From contig NZ_MPHJ01000002.1 of assembly GCF_001957125.1 (NCBI RefSeq), forward strand, positions 1-64,000: 64,000 nt of DNA, in the 5' to 3' direction. This stretch comes from Shewanella sp. UCD-KL12. GTDB taxonomy: Bacteria; Pseudomonadota; Gammaproteobacteria; Enterobacterales; Shewanellaceae. A program made the position numbers and the translations under genes. The notes beneath the pieces are model-generated. The model was not told where the DNA came from and searched no databases. It saw only the letters and a list, made by a program, of their open reading frames with translations. Shown piece by piece: positions 9,052 to 18,124 of the stretch; position 1 is the first letter of the stretch, and every line of letters begins with the position of its first letter.

Positions 9052-10767
9052 CTATTTAGTCACTGCTTTTGTAACGGATGTTGAATCTATATTGAACACT
9101 TTAGTGCCGTTAACCCAGGTTTCTAGCACTTGTGTCTGCCATATCGAACGTGGATCGCCTTGTACTATATCTTGATCGATAATAATAAAGTCGGCAGCCA
9201 TTCCTGGTGCTAATTGACCAATATGATTTTCTTGGTGAGCAGAATAGGCCGCTGCGGCTGTGAAGCTATTCAGCGCCTGATTCATGCTCATCTTTTCATT
9301 AGGGTACCAGCCATTTGCTGGGAGGTTGTTATGATCTTGGCGAGTGACCGATGCATGTAAACCAAAGAAGGGGTTCGCAGGCTCAACTGGGAAGTCAGAA
9401 CCTGCAGCAATAATGGCATTAGCTTCTAATAGTTTATGCCAAGCATAGGCTCCTTTAATGCGCTCCGAGCCGACTCTATCTTCAGCCATATTCTTGTCAC
9501 TCGTTGCATGGGTGGCCTGCATTGATGCGATTATGCCAAGCTCTGCAAAACGTGGAATATCTTCTAAGCGTAATATTTGCGCATGTTCGACTCTATGCCT
9601 GAGTGGTTTAGTACCGGTCTGTTCAATGAGTGCTTCATAGGAGTCTAGGACTAACTTATTCGCATGATCGCCAATGGCATGTGTATTGACCTGGAACCCT
9701 GCTTTCATGGCAGTGGTCATGTAGCTTTTTAGCTGTTTATTACTATGTAGTAATAGGCCTTTGTGGCCGTGAAGATCTGAATAATCTTCAATAAGTGCAG
9801 CCCCGCGGCTACCTAAGGCACCATCTGATGAGATCTTTACACTGCTAAAGTCCAACATGCCAGAGTTGTGATGATATGGGCCTTTTGCCATTAAGGCGGA
9901 AAATTTCGGATCGCCAGCAGCAACCATGCCATAGACCCTAATTGGCATCTCATCTTTATTGGCCAAGTTTTTATAGGCTGTGATCGTTTCGCTACCCACA
10001 CCTGCATCGTGCACGCTAGTGAGGCCGAGCCTAGCTAAGTCTGTCATTGCAGCTTTAAGGACTGTCTCTTGCTCAGCGACACTTAAGTCAGGAATGGCTG
10101 TGCTGATAAGGGACATAGCATTATCGATAAATACCCCACTTGGCTCACCGGTTTGGGTACGAATGATTTCGCCACCCTCTGGTGATTGGGTATTAGAGTC
10201 AATGCCTGCAAGTTTCATTGCCGCGGTATTAGCCCAGCCAGCATGCCCATCAACACGTCTTAGCCATACGGGGGTATTAGGGAAGTGTTTGTCTAAAGAG
10301 GCGGCAGTCGGGAAAGATTTTTCGGGCCACAGAACTTGGTTCCACCCTCGTCCCTGCACCCAGTTGAGCTCAGGGTTAAGTGTTCGAAACGTAATCGTAC
10401 GTTGCACCGCTTCTTCTTCAGATTGGCTGCCACGCAGGTTAGTGCGCATCAAGTTAAGTCCCCAACCTAAAATATGCCCATGAGCATCAATGAGGCCTGG
10501 TAGCATGGTTTTTCCGCCAGCATCAATAACATTGATCTTATCGTTAATTCGCTTGGGGGTCTGAGATATGAAGAGCTTATCAATCTTGCTATCGGTAAAT
10601 TGAATCGCATTAAAGCTGATTAACTCGCCTTTATTGACTGTGTAGCCATTGAGGTTTTTCAGTAGCGTGGTTTGCCCAGGAGTCTGAGTTTCAGCTGCGC
10701 TTAAAGGCACCGATAAGCACAATAGGATAGCTAAGACTTGCGACCTGTGGCCTGTAGTAATCTTCAT
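9052..10767 (-). CDS. Exported amidohydrolase, family 3 (YtcJ-like)
   Basis: 571-residue metal-dependent hydrolase with a signal peptide (VLAILLCLSVPLSAAE), so probably periplasmic. Amidohydrolase features appear in order: DAHGHILGWG, where the second His replaces one residue of the usual HxH pair (H-G-H); VDGHAGWANTAAMKLAGI; a Lys in FSSVKISSDGALGSRGA; THAIGDHANKL; RVEHAQ; and SDFPVEPANPFFGL near the end. This is the PF07969 architecture, whose members hydrolyse amides or formyl groups of largely unknown substrates. The gene is alone and divergent from the NhaC-type antiporter. Confidence 0.9.
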   Translation of the reverse strand: MKITTGHRSQVLAILLCLSVPLSAAETQTPGQTTLLKNLNGYTVNKGELISFNAIQFTDSKIDKLFISQTPKRINDKINVIDAGGKTMLPGLIDAHGHILGWGLNLMRTNLRGSQSEEEAVQRTITFRTLNPELNWVQGRGWNQVLWPEKSFPTAASLDKHFPNTPVWLRRVDGHAGWANTAAMKLAGIDSNTQSPEGGEIIRTQTGEPSGVFIDNAMSLISTAIPDLSVAEQETVLKAAMTDLARLGLTSVHDAGVGSETITAYKNLANKDEMPIRVYGMVAAGDPKFSALMAKGPYHHNSGMLDFSSVKISSDGALGSRGAALIEDYSDLHGHKGLLLHSNKQLKSYMTTAMKAGFQVNTHAIGDHANKLVLDSYEALIEQTGTKPLRHRVEHAQILRLEDIPRFAELGIIASMQATHATSDKNMAEDRVGSERIKGAYAWHKLLEANAIIAAGSDFPVEPANPFFGLHASVTRQDHNNLPANGWYPNEKMSMNQALNSFTAAAAYSAHQENHIGQLAPGMAADFIIIDQDIVQGDPRSIWQTQVLETWVNGTKVFNIDSTSVTKAVTK

Positions 10768-11061
10768 AGTATCAATATCTTATTCTAGTTATTTTATTGC
10801 TGATATTATCAGCTCACTAACAATAAGCAATCAACATAAAAGGTATGGCTTGTGAGTGCATAAAACGCGAATACCTAGCCCTTGGATAATTCGATAATTT
10901 ATCCTAAGTGTCTAAGCCATTTGCTGGCAGTTGATTTTATTCAGGTTTATTCATTTAACTGCTCATCCAATTCAGCATGGGTAGAAAGCTCGCTTTAAAG
11001 GCGGGATTTGTTGTGTGTAAACCTTAAAAACTAATCAAGGTAAAACCTTTTAATTTCAATT

Positions 11062-11080
11062 AATTATGATTATCATCAAC
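11062..11080 (+). promoter_or_regulatory. Fur-box-like sequence upstream of the antiporter gene
   Basis: AATTATGATTATCATCAAC matches 14 of 19 positions of the classical Fur consensus, with the ATGAT/ATCAT core intact. It is AT-rich sequence, so chance is possible. Confidence 0.4.
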
Positions 11081-11168
11081 CTTGGTTTAAAAAATGTGCT
11101 TTAGGAGTGATAATTTTTATTGACTAAAATTCAATTCGGGATTATTTTGCGCCCGATGTTTTCAACTC

Positions 11169-11215
11169 GAGCATGCCATACACCAGCGCTTCCCTATTCA
11201 GCTGGTGGCGTGCTC
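11169..11215 (+). promoter_or_regulatory. Long leader hairpin upstream of the antiporter gene
   Basis: CACCAGC (11181-11187) pairs with GCTGGTG (11201-11207). The stem continues as GAGCATGC with GCGTGCTC through a four-base CATA bulge, giving about 15 base pairs in all. No T run follows, so it is not a simple terminator. It lies about 110 bases before the start codon and is probably in the transcript leader. Confidence 0.5.
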
Positions 11216-11325
11216 ACCCTAAAAGCAGCAATAAACTCATATCACTGAGCGCATAAAAGCCAGTTTACTTTGAGTCTTTTAATTTAATTTGCCATTTTGG
11301 CACTATTTTAGAAGGACATTAGCGC

Positions 11326-12708
11326 ATGTCAGATCCGACAGCCTTAAGTCTTATTCCACCTGCGGTGGTATTGGTGTTAGCCGTTGTTCTACGACGTCCT
11401 ATTCTTTCACTCGTGATTGGTGCATTAGTTGGTTTACTGCTATTGGACCCCGCGACAATCTTGACTCAGTTTGCTGATATTTCTCTGTCTGTTATGGCAG
11501 ATGAAACCATTGGCTGGCTCATTTTAGTCTGTGGTGGTTTTGGCGCACTGATCTCTTTACTGGTGAAAACAGGCGGCTCTATGGCTTTTGGCCGTCATGC
11601 GCTAAAGCTTGCAAAAGGGCCAAAGTCATCCCTGTTTATGACATTTATGCTAGGTGTAGTGATATTTATCGATGACTACCTCAATGCATTAACTGTGGGC
11701 TCAACCATGAAGCGGGTTACCGACAAGTTTAAAGTGTCACGTGAGATGCTTGCTTATGTCGTTGATTCAACTGCAGCGCCAATCTGTGTGTTAGTGCCAC
11801 TGTCTACTTGGGCGGTATTTTTTGGTGGCTTGTTAGTGGATAACGGCGTCGCTGAGCAGGGGCAGGGGATTGCGGTCTATATGCAGGCCATTCCCTATAT
11901 GCTTTATGCTTGGCTCGCTGTCGCTATGGTGCTCTTGGTTATTTTGGGCATAGTACCTGCGTTTGGTCCGATGAAGCGTGCACAAATTGCTGCATCCCAA
12001 GGTGAGCCAGCCCTTAAGCAGGTGGATCTCGATGAGGTACAAACATCAGATGAATATGCCGTTAAAGCGATTGAGGACGAATTTAAACACGCTGATGACT
12101 CAGGTAAGCTACATAATTTCTTTGTGCCTATCTTGTTATTGGTCGGCTTTACGGTTTATTTCGATATAGATGTGCTTAAAGGCTTACTTGCGACTTTGGC
12201 GATAACTTTACCTTACTATGGCGTGCAAAAATTGATGCCACTGTCGGAGATGATGGAGCAGATGATAGACGGCTTTAAGTCTATGCTACCGGCTATCTGT
12301 ACTGTTATTGCCGCATTCATTTTTAAAGATGTGTGTGACAAGCTAATGCTGCCTCAGTATGTGATAAGTACTTTGAGCCCTTTTATGACACCTCAGTTGC
12401 TGCCTGCAGTGGTATTCTTGAGTATGTCTATATTGGCTTTTGCTACTGGTTCTAGCTGGGGAATTTTTGCGGTATCGATTCCGATTGTGATGCCGTTGGC
12501 CCAGTCAGTTGATGCCAATATACCACTGGTGATAGGGGCGCTGCTTTCAGCTTCGTCATTTGGTAGCCAAGCTTGCTTCTATTCTGATTCGACAGTATTG
12601 GCAGCTCAAGGCTCGGGATGTAACTTGGTGAGCCATGCGGTGACTCAGTTACCCTACGCATTAATTGCTGCGCTAGTGACTTTTATCGGTTTCTTATTAT
12701 TGGCATAA
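11326..12708 (+). CDS. NhaC-family Na+/H+ antiporter-type transporter
   Basis: 460-residue polytopic inner-membrane protein with about 11-12 hydrophobic segments. Typical family stretches are FIDDYLNALTVGSTMKRVTDKFKVSREMLAYVVDSTAAPICVLVPLSTW (given here only as a location, about residues 109-160) and the C-terminal ATGSSWGIFAV followed by SASSFGSQACFYSDSTVLAA. These acidic and Ser/Thr-rich helix breaks are characteristic of the NhaC/NhaC-like superfamily. The substrate may be Na+ for H+, or an organic solute as in some lysine or malate/lactate transporters of this family; the sequence alone does not decide. A long structured leader precedes it, and a bidirectional terminator follows. Confidence 0.85.
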   Translation: MSDPTALSLIPPAVVLVLAVVLRRPILSLVIGALVGLLLLDPATILTQFADISLSVMADETIGWLILVCGGFGALISLLVKTGGSMAFGRHALKLAKGPKSSLFMTFMLGVVIFIDDYLNALTVGSTMKRVTDKFKVSREMLAYVVDSTAAPICVLVPLSTWAVFFGGLLVDNGVAEQGQGIAVYMQAIPYMLYAWLAVAMVLLVILGIVPAFGPMKRAQIAASQGEPALKQVDLDEVQTSDEYAVKAIEDEFKHADDSGKLHNFFVPILLLVGFTVYFDIDVLKGLLATLAITLPYYGVQKLMPLSEMMEQMIDGFKSMLPAICTVIAAFIFKDVCDKLMLPQYVISTLSPFMTPQLLPAVVFLSMSILAFATGSSWGIFAVSIPIVMPLAQSVDANIPLVIGALLSASSFGSQACFYSDSTVLAAQGSGCNLVSHAVTQLPYALIAALVTFIGFLLLA

Positions 12709-12745
12709 AAAAAGGCTCTAGAACCTAGGTTCTAGAGCCTCTCTT
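12705..12745. terminator. Bidirectional terminator between the antiporter and rhlE-type genes
   Basis: A perfect 12-bp palindrome arm (GGCTCTAGAACC with its complement, 12714-12739) with a two-base centre. It is flanked by an A run on the left (T run for the minus strand) and a short T-rich stretch on the right. It serves the two convergent genes. Confidence 0.8.
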
Positions 12746-12754
12746 AACGGTTAG

Positions 12755-14251
12755 TTAGCTTCCCCAGATGTTGCTGTTGCTTGTGGGCTTAGAAGCTGCA
12801 GAGCTAGCGCTATTGCTTGCTCGGCCTTGTGATTGAGCCCCAGAGCGACGGCGGCTATGACCTGAGTTATTATCATTAGGCTTATGACCGCGGGCAGCTT
12901 CACCGCTACGCTGACCATCTTTATGTTCCACTTTTCCTTCGCTGTTTCTACGAGGGCGGTTGGAAGCATTCGCGTTGTTACTCTTGTCAGCGTTGCGCGA
13001 ACTGTTATTGCCACGCCCCTGCTGATTACCATTACGCCCATTACCTCTGCTGTTAGCATTTCGTGGACCACGGTTTTGACCATGCTTACGCTCATTAAGA
13101 TCGTTTTCAGCTAGGGCCTGAGTTGGCACAAAGCCCTCAACCTCTTTGCGAGGAATATTTTGTTTAATGAGTCGTTCAATATCTCTGAGTAACTTGCTCT
13201 CATCGTTGCTGACTAGTGATACTGCCTGACCATTTGAACCTGCACGACCAGTACGGCCGATACGATGAACATAATCCTCAGGTACATTAGGTAGATCAAA
13301 GTTAACTACGTTGGGCAGTTGATCGATATCGATGCCACGGGCGGCGATATCAGTGGCAACTAATACGCGAACTTCACCACTTTTAAAGTTAGCTAAGGCC
13401 TTAGTACGGGCACCTTGGCTCTTATTACCATGGATAGCTGCAGCAGTGAGGCCTTTAGCTTCTAGGTTTTTGGCAATACGATTCGCGCCATGTTTAGTGC
13501 GACTAAACACTAACACTTGCTGCCAGTCATTTTGTTTAACTAGATGAATCAGCGCTGCAGTTTTTTGCTTCTGATCTACTGGGTAGATGTATTGCTCTAC
13601 TGTTTTTGCTGTGGCGTTACGAGGCGTCACCGAGATCTCAACAGGGTTGTTGACTAGACCTTTTGCTAGTTTACGAATATCGTCAGAAAAGGTTGCTGAG
13701 AACATCAGGTTCTGTCGTTTAGCCGGTAAAACTTTGAGGATCTTCTTAATATCATGAATAAAGCCCATATCGAGCATACGGTCGGCTTCATCAAGCACTA
13801 GGACTTCAAGTTGACTGAAGTTAACTGCGCGCTGGTTAAAAAGGTCTAATAAGCGGCCTGGAGTAGCGACTAAGATATCGACACCTTTTCCAAGCTTATT
13901 AATTTGTGGACCAATACCTACCCCACCAAACACAACTGCTGATCTAAGAGGTAAGTTTTTACCATAGGTATCAACACTTTCAGCGACTTGAGCGGCAAGC
14001 TCGCGTGTTGGTGTTAAAACAAGAGCTCGAACTTTCTTTGCTTGAGCTCGATTACCACGGGTCAATAGCTCTAAAAGCGGCAAGGTGAAGCCAGCTGTTT
14101 TACCGGTACCTGTCTGGGCTGCAGCCATTACATCTTTACCTTCGAGCACCGCTGGAATTGCTTGAGCTTGAATTGGCGAAGGTGTGTCATAGCCTTTATT
14201 GGCGACGGCTTTCAAAATTGGTGCAGATAAACCCAGGGAGGTAAAGCTCAT
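12755..14251 (-). CDS. rhlE: DEAD-box RNA helicase, RhlE type
   Basis: 498 residues. The helicase core carries [31 protein letters not shown], and [13 protein letters not shown]. The last ~120 residues are a low-complexity tail rich in Asn, Arg, Gly and Ser ([12 protein letters not shown] and similar), typical of RhlE-type proteins and probably disordered RNA-binding sequence. RhlE acts in ribosome maturation and RNA turnover. The assignment to RhlE rather than another RhlE/RhlB-like paralogue is by overall character; there is no DbpA-type C-terminal domain. The leader is long (about 390 bases to the next gene), as is common for cold-regulated helicase genes. Confidence 0.88.
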   Translation of the reverse strand: MSFTSLGLSAPILKAVANKGYDTPSPIQAQAIPAVLEGKDVMAAAQTGTGKTAGFTLPLLELLTRGNRAQAKKVRALVLTPTRELAAQVAESVDTYGKNLPLRSAVVFGGVGIGPQINKLGKGVDILVATPGRLLDLFNQRAVNFSQLEVLVLDEADRMLDMGFIHDIKKILKVLPAKRQNLMFSATFSDDIRKLAKGLVNNPVEISVTPRNATAKTVEQYIYPVDQKQKTAALIHLVKQNDWQQVLVFSRTKHGANRIAKNLEAKGLTAAAIHGNKSQGARTKALANFKSGEVRVLVATDIAARGIDIDQLPNVVNFDLPNVPEDYVHRIGRTGRAGSNGQAVSLVSNDESKLLRDIERLIKQNIPRKEVEGFVPTQALAENDLNERKHGQNRGPRNANSRGNGRNGNQQGRGNNSSRNADKSNNANASNRPRRNSEGKVEHKDGQRSGEAARGHKPNDNNSGHSRRRSGAQSQGRASNSASSAASKPTSNSNIWGS

Positions 14252-14640
14252 AGATTGGTCTCTTGGCGCGGCTAAATACGGCGGCTTTCATGGGGCCAGG
14301 TGCTCTGGCGGTCGTGCAGCTTACAGGATCTCTACTAAAAGCGCTAATTATTAAGCAGTGAGGGCGCAGTTATTAAGCCACTTAGTTAAGTGTAGCTGTA
14401 GAATTGCAGCCTTTGTAATGCAATCTCATTTTTCGATTGAGGCGAGCAAAAAGTGTCACTGGATTGCTCTGCGGAATTAAAGGTATATTAAAAGTGATAT
14501 AGATCACGTTTTATTGGCGATAAATGGTTCGTTTGAAAATTGATCTATGTCAGCTTTATCTACCCAAACCTCCCTATAGTGGTTTAAAACCAGAAAGATA
14601 ATAACAAAAAAACAGACCAGCAGCCTTGAAGGAGAGCAAG
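14252..14640. other. Divergent intergenic region between the helicase and dioxygenase genes
   Basis: 389 bases. It holds a CRP-like site at 14491-14510 on the dioxygenase side. The helicase side has no clear operator. Confidence 0.5.
14491..14510 (+). promoter_or_regulatory. CRP-like site upstream of the dioxygenase gene
   Basis: AAAGTGATATAGATCACGTT contains GTGAT-N4-ATCAC (14494-14507), a perfect 5-bp inverted repeat close to the CRP consensus TGTGA-N6-TCACA. It is 130 bases before the start codon. FNR-type regulators have related half sites, but the G/C at the outer positions favours CRP. Confidence 0.6.
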
Positions 14641-15180
14641 ATGGCATTACCAAAAGCACTCAACCTACACAAATGGATCAACGATAACCAACATATGCTT
14701 AAGCGTCCGCCAGTAAATAATGAACTGATCTGGAAAGATGCAGATATGATGGTGATGATGGTCGGAGGGCCTAATGAGCGTTTAGATTATCACTGCAACC
14801 CCGTTGAAGAGTTTTTCTATCAGATGAAAGGCGATTGTTATCTGAACTCGTTCGATGAAAATGGGCAGCCTTGTGAGATCCATATTAAAGAGGGGGAAGT
14901 GTTGATGCTACCAGCTGGTACTTTACACTCACCGCAAAGGCCAGATCCTGACAGCGTAGGGTTAGTTGTAGAGCCAGCAAGACCGGAAGGTGAGTTAGAT
15001 AAATTGCAGTGGCATTGTCTCAAGTGTCATAGCATGGTGTATCAGATCGAAGCTAAGATCCTCTCAATAGTGAAAGACCTACCCGAAGTGTATGATGCAT
15101 TCCATGCCAATATGGATGCCCGTACTTGTAAGGAGTGTGGTGAAGTTCACCCAGGTAAAGATAAGTTTATTGCTGCTTAA
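14641..15180 (+). CDS. nbaC: 3-hydroxyanthranilate 3,4-dioxygenase
   Basis: Cupin-fold Fe(II) dioxygenase of 179 residues that opens the ring of 3-hydroxyanthranilate in tryptophan/kynurenine breakdown or quinolinate synthesis. The ATG at 14641 is chosen because AAGGAGAG lies just before it. Iron ligands are His51, Glu57 (YHCNPVEEFFYQMKG) and His96 (AGTLHSPQRP), almost the numbering of the characterised bacterial enzyme. The C-terminal rubredoxin-like site of the bacterial form is complete: Cys126, Cys129, Cys163 and Cys166. No other kynurenine-pathway gene is in the window, so it works with enzymes encoded elsewhere. Confidence 0.93.
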   Translation: MALPKALNLHKWINDNQHMLKRPPVNNELIWKDADMMVMMVGGPNERLDYHCNPVEEFFYQMKGDCYLNSFDENGQPCEIHIKEGEVLMLPAGTLHSPQRPDPDSVGLVVEPARPEGELDKLQWHCLKCHSMVYQIEAKILSIVKDLPEVYDAFHANMDARTCKECGEVHPGKDKFIAA

Positions 15181-15388
15181 ATTGTGATATTTCCTTTGGA
15201 GGTTATTACTTGCTATTGCTTGCTTATGTTGCATAAATAGATAAAAACTCGTTAGCTTCAGTAAAGCTTCTTTGATTGTCTGCAAAGATAGCTAGTTTAA
15301 TGATGTTGTTTAAACTCTGTACGTGTTAATCTCGCGCCCTTAATACTCATCGCTGTCGAGGCGCTTGAGCTATGAGTCTTTAGGTTTT

Positions 15389-15598
15389 ATGAAACAGTCG
15401 ATAGTTGGTTATCTTAAAGATGATGAAAATCATTGGGTTGCTATACTTCAATGTGGGCATTATCAGCACGTGAGGCATAGACCTCCTTGGGTCGTTCGCC
15501 CTTGGGTGATAACGGCACAAGGCAGAACGTCTATGCTAGGTTATAAACTGAATTGCAAAAAGTGTGATTTAGGAGCCGCGAAAGACGTGAGTGAGTAA
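15389..15598 (+). CDS. DUF3565 family protein
   Basis: Small protein of 69 residues from the ATG at 15389; an in-frame TTG at 15365 is a weaker choice. It shows the DUF3565 hallmarks in order: DDENHWVAILQCGHYQHVRH, then RPPWVVRPWV, G-R and a C-x-x-C pair at the end (LNCKKCDLG). The Cys and His residues suggest a metal site. Function unknown. Confidence 0.8.
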   Translation: MKQSIVGYLKDDENHWVAILQCGHYQHVRHRPPWVVRPWVITAQGRTSMLGYKLNCKKCDLGAAKDVSE

Positions 15599-15677
15599 AA
15601 TCGCTAGAAAAATTTTTGACTTATCGCGAGTGACTTATTGTCAGGCGGTAAGATTATATCTGTAGGAAATAAGTAAT

Positions 15678-16022
15678 ATGACACAAACAAAGAAGTTCGA
15701 TTTTCGCATCAAACAAGATAAAGATGTTTGGGCTGCTGAGATCACTCGCCGTCAGACAGCAAGAAAAACCGTTGTTTCGAAGAGAAAAACAGGTTTTGCT
15801 ACTGAAGCTGAAGCTACGGCTTGGGGTGAGAAAGAGCTTAAGTCTTACCTTGATAACTTGATGGAGCGTAACGAACGCAAAGCCAAGCAACGTGAAGAGC
15901 GTACTGAAGCTGCAGCAGCGAAAGAGCAAGCGGCTGATGCATGGCGTGAAGCGCGTGATGTTGCAGACGGTGACTCAGGTTCTTTTGACGAAGATAATGA
16001 CGACTACGCGTCTGATAAGTAA
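15678..16022 (+). CDS. DUF3622 family protein
   Basis: 114 residues. The N-terminal half (FDFRIKQDKDVWAAEITRR, then KTGFATEAEATAWGEKELKS) matches the DUF3622 pattern known from Shewanella and Vibrio. It is followed by a charged coiled coil and an acidic tail (GSFDEDNDDYASDK). It is soluble, and its function is unknown. A good terminator follows. It lies 79 bases behind the DUF3565 gene. Confidence 0.8.
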   Translation: MTQTKKFDFRIKQDKDVWAAEITRRQTARKTVVSKRKTGFATEAEATAWGEKELKSYLDNLMERNERKAKQREERTEAAAAKEQAADAWREARDVADGDSGSFDEDNDDYASDK

Positions 16023-16092
16023 TGCGTCAGGTAAATAATTTATAGTATGTCGCTTTGTGATGCTGTCACAAACGTCATATTGTGAATCATTG

Positions 16093-16130
16093 AAAAGGTC
16101 AGTTGAGTTTAGGCTCACTGACCTTTTTTA
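16093..16130 (+). terminator. Terminator after the DUF3622 gene
   Basis: AAGGTCAGT pairs with ACTGACCTT (stem partly extended by GAG/CTC) and ends in a run of six T. Confidence 0.85.
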
Positions 16131-16186
16131 ATGCCTGATACCTATGAAAGAGGTGAAACGAAATCGCCTCAAAGTTCCCCTGTTTT

Positions 16187-16200
16187 TTGATCTAGCTCAA
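16187..16200 (+). promoter_or_regulatory. FNR-like site upstream of cydDC
   Basis: TTGATCTAGCTCAA differs from the FNR consensus TTGAT-N4-ATCAA at one position. It is 118 bases before the cydD start, a reasonable place for activation by an FNR/EtrA-type regulator. Confidence 0.55.
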
Positions 16201-16318
16201 TTTTTGTGAATCTCTTAACATTTACAGCACTGCTAGTTTATTCCGCAACCAATGACTGCGATACTTAAGAAAGCCCCACTATAAATGAACATCACTTGTT
16301 CTATCTTGCAGGAACCCC

Positions 16319-18124
16319 ATGGATAAACCGTTAGAGAAGCAACTGATCACTTGGTTAAGGCAGCAAAAAAAAGCCTGTGGTTTCTACCTTAATTTAACCG
16401 TGCTGTTTGGTCTGTTAACCGGGTTGTCTTTGGTTATTCAGGCATACCTATTGTCGACGATACTCCATGGCATCATCATACTCGAAGTGCCTAAGTCTGA
16501 GTTTACTCACGAATTTATTTTACTCTTAGGGTTAATTCCTGTCCGAGCCTTACTGGCATTCGCGAGAGAGCGGGCAAGTTTTGAATCGGGTAAACGACTG
16601 CGGATGCAGATCCGAACCGCGGTACTCGACAAACTCACTGAATTAGGTCCAGCTTTTATCAAGGGCAAGCCTGCGGGAAGCTGGGCAAGTATTGTTTTGG
16701 AGCAAGTTGAAGATCTTCATGATTTTTATGCTCGCTACCTGCCGCAAATCATTTTGGCAGGCTTTATACCGTTAACGATTCTGGTGGTGGTTTTTCCGCT
16801 TAACTGGGCTGCAGGCGTGATTCTATTAGCGACGGCACCACTTATCCCCATGTTTATGATCTTGGTGGGGATGGGCGCGGCTGATGCTAATCGTAAAAAC
16901 TTCAGTGCCTTGGCTAAACTCAGTGGCCATTTTATGGATAGGTTAAAAGGCCTTAATACCTTAAAGTTATTTAACCGCGGAGATGCCGAGACAAAAGAGA
17001 TAGAGTCAGCTTCGGAAGAGTTTCGTGAGCGTACTATGTCAGTGCTCAGAATGGCCTTTTTAAGCTCGGCAGTTTTAGAGTTCTTTGCTGCGGTATCTAT
17101 CGCAGTGCTGGCGGTTTATTTTGGCTTCAGCTATTTGGATCACCTTAACTTTGGTGATTATGGCCAAGGTATAAGCCTATTTATCGGCTTGTTTGTGTTG
17201 ATGCTGGCACCTGAGTTTTACCAGCCTTTACGAGATATGGGCACACACTACCATGCTAAGGCACAGGCGATAGGTGCGGCCGAAGAGCTGATGGCGCTAC
17301 TCACCTATAAGGTTGAACCTGCAGCGAATGAAAAACAAGCTGCTGATAAGAAGGTTGATCTACAAACTGGTATCCAAATTACCGCCAGTGATTTTACCGT
17401 GATGAGTCATGATGGTGCTCGGCTAGCGGGCCCGTTGAATTTTCAGTTACAACCGGGTCAACACATGGCACTTGTTGGGCCGAGTGGCTCAGGAAAAACC
17501 AGTTTACTAAACGCATTACTCGGTTTTCTGCCCTATCAGGGCTCCTTAAAGATTAATGGTGTTGAGCTTAATGAACTCGATAGAGCGCACTACCGTCAAC
17601 ATCTTGCTTGGCTTGGACAAGATCCTCAGCTATTTCATGGCACAGTGCGTGACAATGTTGCTATGGCAAACCCCAATATGGATGACACTGAGGTTGAAGC
17701 ACTGCTGGCAAAAGCTAAGGTGCTGGATTTCGTTAAGCTGCAAGCATTAGGGCTGAAGCATCCTATCGGTGAGCAGATGGCTGGTATCTCTGTTGGTCAG
17801 GCACAGCGCATTGCTTTAGCGCGAGCCTTAGGGCAAAAAGCGCCTCTGTTTTTATTAGACGAGCCTACAGCAAGCTTAGATAGCCATAGCGAAAAGGCGG
17901 TGTTAACTGCGCTGCAAGAAGCCATGGCGCAAGCTTCATGCTTGATGGTGACGCATAGATTAGAGCAGCTCGATCAAATGGATGGTATTTTGGTGTTAGA
18001 TAAAGGCGCTATTGTTCAGCAGGGCCGCTTTGATGAGTTAAGCCAAGTTGATGGGCTATTTAGGCAGATGCAACAAGATGAGTGCGTTGACAGTTCTAGC
18101 TTTGGTAAGGAGCCACACTCATGA
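16319..18124 (+). CDS. cydD: ABC exporter subunit CydD
   Basis: 601-residue half-transporter. With CydC it forms the inner-membrane CydDC complex needed for assembly of cytochrome bd oxidase; cysteine, glutathione or haem handling has been proposed as its activity. Six membrane helices occupy about residues 20-310. The nucleotide-binding domain has Walker A VGPSGSGKTS (about 385-395), the family-typical signature SVGQ (GISVGQAQRIALARAL, near 490-505) and Walker B LFLLDEPTASLD. The stop overlaps the cydC start by four bases (ATGA), so the two are co-translated. The FNR-like site upstream fits induction under low oxygen. Confidence 0.95.
   Translation: MDKPLEKQLITWLRQQKKACGFYLNLTVLFGLLTGLSLVIQAYLLSTILHGIIILEVPKSEFTHEFILLLGLIPVRALLAFARERASFESGKRLRMQIRTAVLDKLTELGPAFIKGKPAGSWASIVLEQVEDLHDFYARYLPQIILAGFIPLTILVVVFPLNWAAGVILLATAPLIPMFMILVGMGAADANRKNFSALAKLSGHFMDRLKGLNTLKLFNRGDAETKEIESASEEFRERTMSVLRMAFLSSAVLEFFAAVSIAVLAVYFGFSYLDHLNFGDYGQGISLFIGLFVLMLAPEFYQPLRDMGTHYHAKAQAIGAAEELMALLTYKVEPAANEKQAADKKVDLQTGIQITASDFTVMSHDGARLAGPLNFQLQPGQHMALVGPSGSGKTSLLNALLGFLPYQGSLKINGVELNELDRAHYRQHLAWLGQDPQLFHGTVRDNVAMANPNMDDTEVEALLAKAKVLDFVKLQALGLKHPIGEQMAGISVGQAQRIALARALGQKAPLFLLDEPTASLDSHSEKAVLTALQEAMAQASCLMVTHRLEQLDQMDGILVLDKGAIVQQGRFDELSQVDGLFRQMQQDECVDSSSFGKEPHS

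Larger units (their letters stand above)
10768..11325. other. Long divergent intergenic region with a structured antiporter leader
   Basis: 558 bases between the amidohydrolase and antiporter genes. It contains a Fur-like 19-mer (11062-11080) and a long bulged hairpin (11169-11215). I looked for a lysine riboswitch, known before some NhaC-family genes, and did not find its conserved core. Confidence 0.5.

Noticed and set aside
10768-11325. Possible lysine riboswitch before the NhaC-type gene
   Set aside because: The conserved purine-rich core blocks of that riboswitch are not present; only the Fur-like site and the bulged hairpin are.
12751-13095. 114-codon open frame opposite the helicase tail
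   Set aside because: It is the shadow of the low-complexity Asn/Arg/Gly tail of the RhlE-type helicase in another frame of the same strand.
17700-17830. Apparently defective ABC signature (SVGQ instead of SGGQ) in CydD
   Set aside because: This variant is normal for CydD, including the E. coli protein, so it is not evidence of loss of function.
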